The position numbers and the translations under genes are program-made. A DNA stretch of 44,673 nt from a virus, in IMG/VR virus record IMGVR_UViG_3300043425_000408, positions 1 through 44,673 of that record. One strand, 5' to 3'. This document shows positions 43,773-44,673 of the stretch, piece by piece (the stretch's first letter is position 1; each line of letters begins with the position of its first letter). Below the pieces are notes generated by a model that was given only the letters and a program-made list of their open reading frames with translations, did not search any database and was not told the origin of the DNA.

Positions 43773-44170
43773 GAAAGATTATCGTAATGATGGCGATGCT
43801 GGCTTCCATGCCAGCGTTCGCCGAAACCAATATCACTATTAGCAAGTCTCACCAGTTGATGCAGGTTGATAGTGATTATGGCTCGTATCAGTGGCGAGTC
43901 TCAACCGCCCGCAAAGGTTATTATACTCCCACTGGTACTTTCCATCCTTATTCCCTTCAACTAATGCACTACTCAAAGAAATACGACAATGCCCCTATGC
44001 CTCATTCTATCTTTTTTAGCGGTGGTTATGCTATTCACGCTACGCCTCATGTGGGTAATCTGGGTCGTCCTGCTTCTCATGGTTGTGTCCGTTTGTCGCC
44101 TAGTAATGCGGCTACGCTCTATAGCATTGTAAAGCAGGATTCAGACACAACGATAAGGATTGTACCATGA
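43769..44170 (+). CDS. L,D-transpeptidase (YkuD domain)
   Basis: A 133-residue exported protein. A signal peptide (MRKIIVMMAMLASMPAFA) precedes a compact YkuD domain with the active-site motif HxnSHGCVRL read as GRPASHGCVRLS (catalytic Cys). Start overlaps the RNR stop (ATGA). The enzyme forms 3-3 crosslinks or attaches proteins to peptidoglycan in the periplasm. With RlpA and the M15-type peptidases it makes a notable set of phage wall enzymes. Confidence 0.9.
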   Translation: MRKIIVMMAMLASMPAFAETNITISKSHQLMQVDSDYGSYQWRVSTARKGYYTPTGTFHPYSLQLMHYSKKYDNAPMPHSIFFSGGYAIHATPHVGNLGRPASHGCVRLSPSNAATLYSIVKQDSDTTIRIVP

Positions 44171-44388
44171 TAAAGACTTGGAAAGGAATGGACCTCAACT
44201 ATGTTAGCAAAGACGTTGCTAACCGTTTCTTCGGTGACATTATCAATATGTCAAGAGAAGAACTTGTAAAGCAGATTGTGGAATCACCCATATATAATCT
44301 TCTTCCTAAAGAGGATGCTGAAAAACTCAAGTATGAGAATGTGATTGAATTTCTTGATGCGAAGAAGAAACTGGAAGAAGCACAATGA
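44167..44388 (+). CDS. hypothetical protein (73 aa)
   Basis: ATGA overlap with the L,D-transpeptidase stop. Helical product: KTWKGMDLNYVSKDVANRFF, then LVKQIVESPIYNL and a charged tail (LDAKKKLEEAQ). No export signal. Its stop overlaps the next start, so it may be translated with the phosphoribosyltransferase. Function unknown. Confidence 0.65.
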   Translation: MIKTWKGMDLNYVSKDVANRFFGDIINMSREELVKQIVESPIYNLLPKEDAEKLKYENVIEFLDAKKKLEEAQ

Positions 44389-44673
44389 ACCTATTTCAAC
44401 TCGGTAAGTTTACCTCACATGCTGGCAATGAACTTGATTGGAAAATTGAGTGTGACGCACTCACTGACGATGACTGGGAATGTCTTGCTAAGATGATTAG
44501 CGAAAAGACAGAGTTTGGTTCTGTCTATGGCATTCCTCGTGGTGGCACCAAACTTGCTAATGCATTAGAAAAGTATAAGACACCAGGCAGTATCATTCAT
44601 CTTGTAGTAGATGATGTATGGACAACCGGCAAATCAATGCGTGAAGTAATGAAGAAAGGTGACCTTGGCTTTG
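44385..44673 (+). CDS. phosphoribosyltransferase-like protein (truncated by window end)
   Basis: Starts with ATGA overlap. The visible 96 residues contain the PRPP-binding motif IHLVVDDVWTTGKSM (compare VLVVDDVxTTGxS) and a GSVYGIPRGGTKLAN strand before it, as in orotate and related phosphoribosyltransferases. Expected to act on a nucleobase and PRPP for nucleotide salvage. The C-terminus is outside the window. Confidence 0.75.
   Translation, partial: MNLFQLGKFTSHAGNELDWKIECDALTDDDWECLAKMISEKTEFGSVYGIPRGGTKLANALEKYKTPGSIIHLVVDDVWTTGKSMREVMKKGDLGF

Overview
The window reads as part of the genome of a large T4-superfamily tailed phage (myovirus type) of an alphaproteobacterium. The T4-like core is direct: family B DNA polymerase (gp43), UvsX recombinase, gp41-type helicase, gp61-type primase, ThyX, and short AT-rich motifs close to the T4 late promoter TATAAATA. 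The host guess rests on the phage tRNA-His, which lacks G-1 and carries U72 and A73 (the derived alphaproteobacterial state), and on a cobalamin-dependent ribonucleotide reductase. Rhizobiales is plausible but not shown. Nearly all genes are on the + strand, tightly packed, often with ATGA or TAATG junctions.

Layout. 1-8.1 kb: small early-type genes, several small secreted or membrane proteins, an HNH endonuclease, a QueG-like iron-sulfur protein, a 2-oxoglutarate oxygenase, and a lysis group (holin-like gene on +, i-spanin/o-spanin pair on -). 8.1-15.4 kb: replication block (Sm-like protein, polymerase, tryptophan halogenase, UvsX, gp41). 15.4-20 kb: an array of about 30 tRNA or tRNA-like genes whose anticodons cover all 20 amino acids, interrupted by three mini-genes, a HAD phosphatase and at least four structured non-tRNA elements. 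20-25 kb: RlpA with a possible gene nested out of frame, an APS kinase - sulfotransferase - 2OG oxygenase cassette, a SpeD (AdoMet decarboxylase) family protein with altered substrate residues, another 2OG oxygenase, and an RNase H-like protein. 25.4-29.5 kb: two M15-type peptidases, a possibly leaderless deaminase and hypotheticals. 29.5-39.4 kb: late-type region with a possible PD-(D/E)XK nuclease, a KxDG nucleotidyltransferase-like protein, a three-domain fusion (nucleotidyltransferase, HExxH metallopeptidase, P-loop kinase), lysine-rich and LysM proteins apparently joined by a -1 frameshift, and an Ig-like structural protein. 39.4-44.7 kb: primase, ThyX, GIY-YIG endonuclease, class II RNR, L,D-transpeptidase, and a truncated phosphoribosyltransferase.

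Two promoter classes can be read. Sigma70-like promoters (TTGACA, 17-bp spacer, TATAAT-like) precede early or middle genes and the tRNA array. TATAAATA/CTAAATA motifs precede the holin-like gene, a peptidase, the divergent 30.2-kb pair, the three-domain fusion and both homing endonucleases. Best candidates for undescribed biology: the sulfation cassette, the variant SpeD, the three-domain fusion next to a ligase-like protein, the structured RNAs in the tRNA array, and the frameshift at 34.9 kb. All family calls come from motif reading without database searches.
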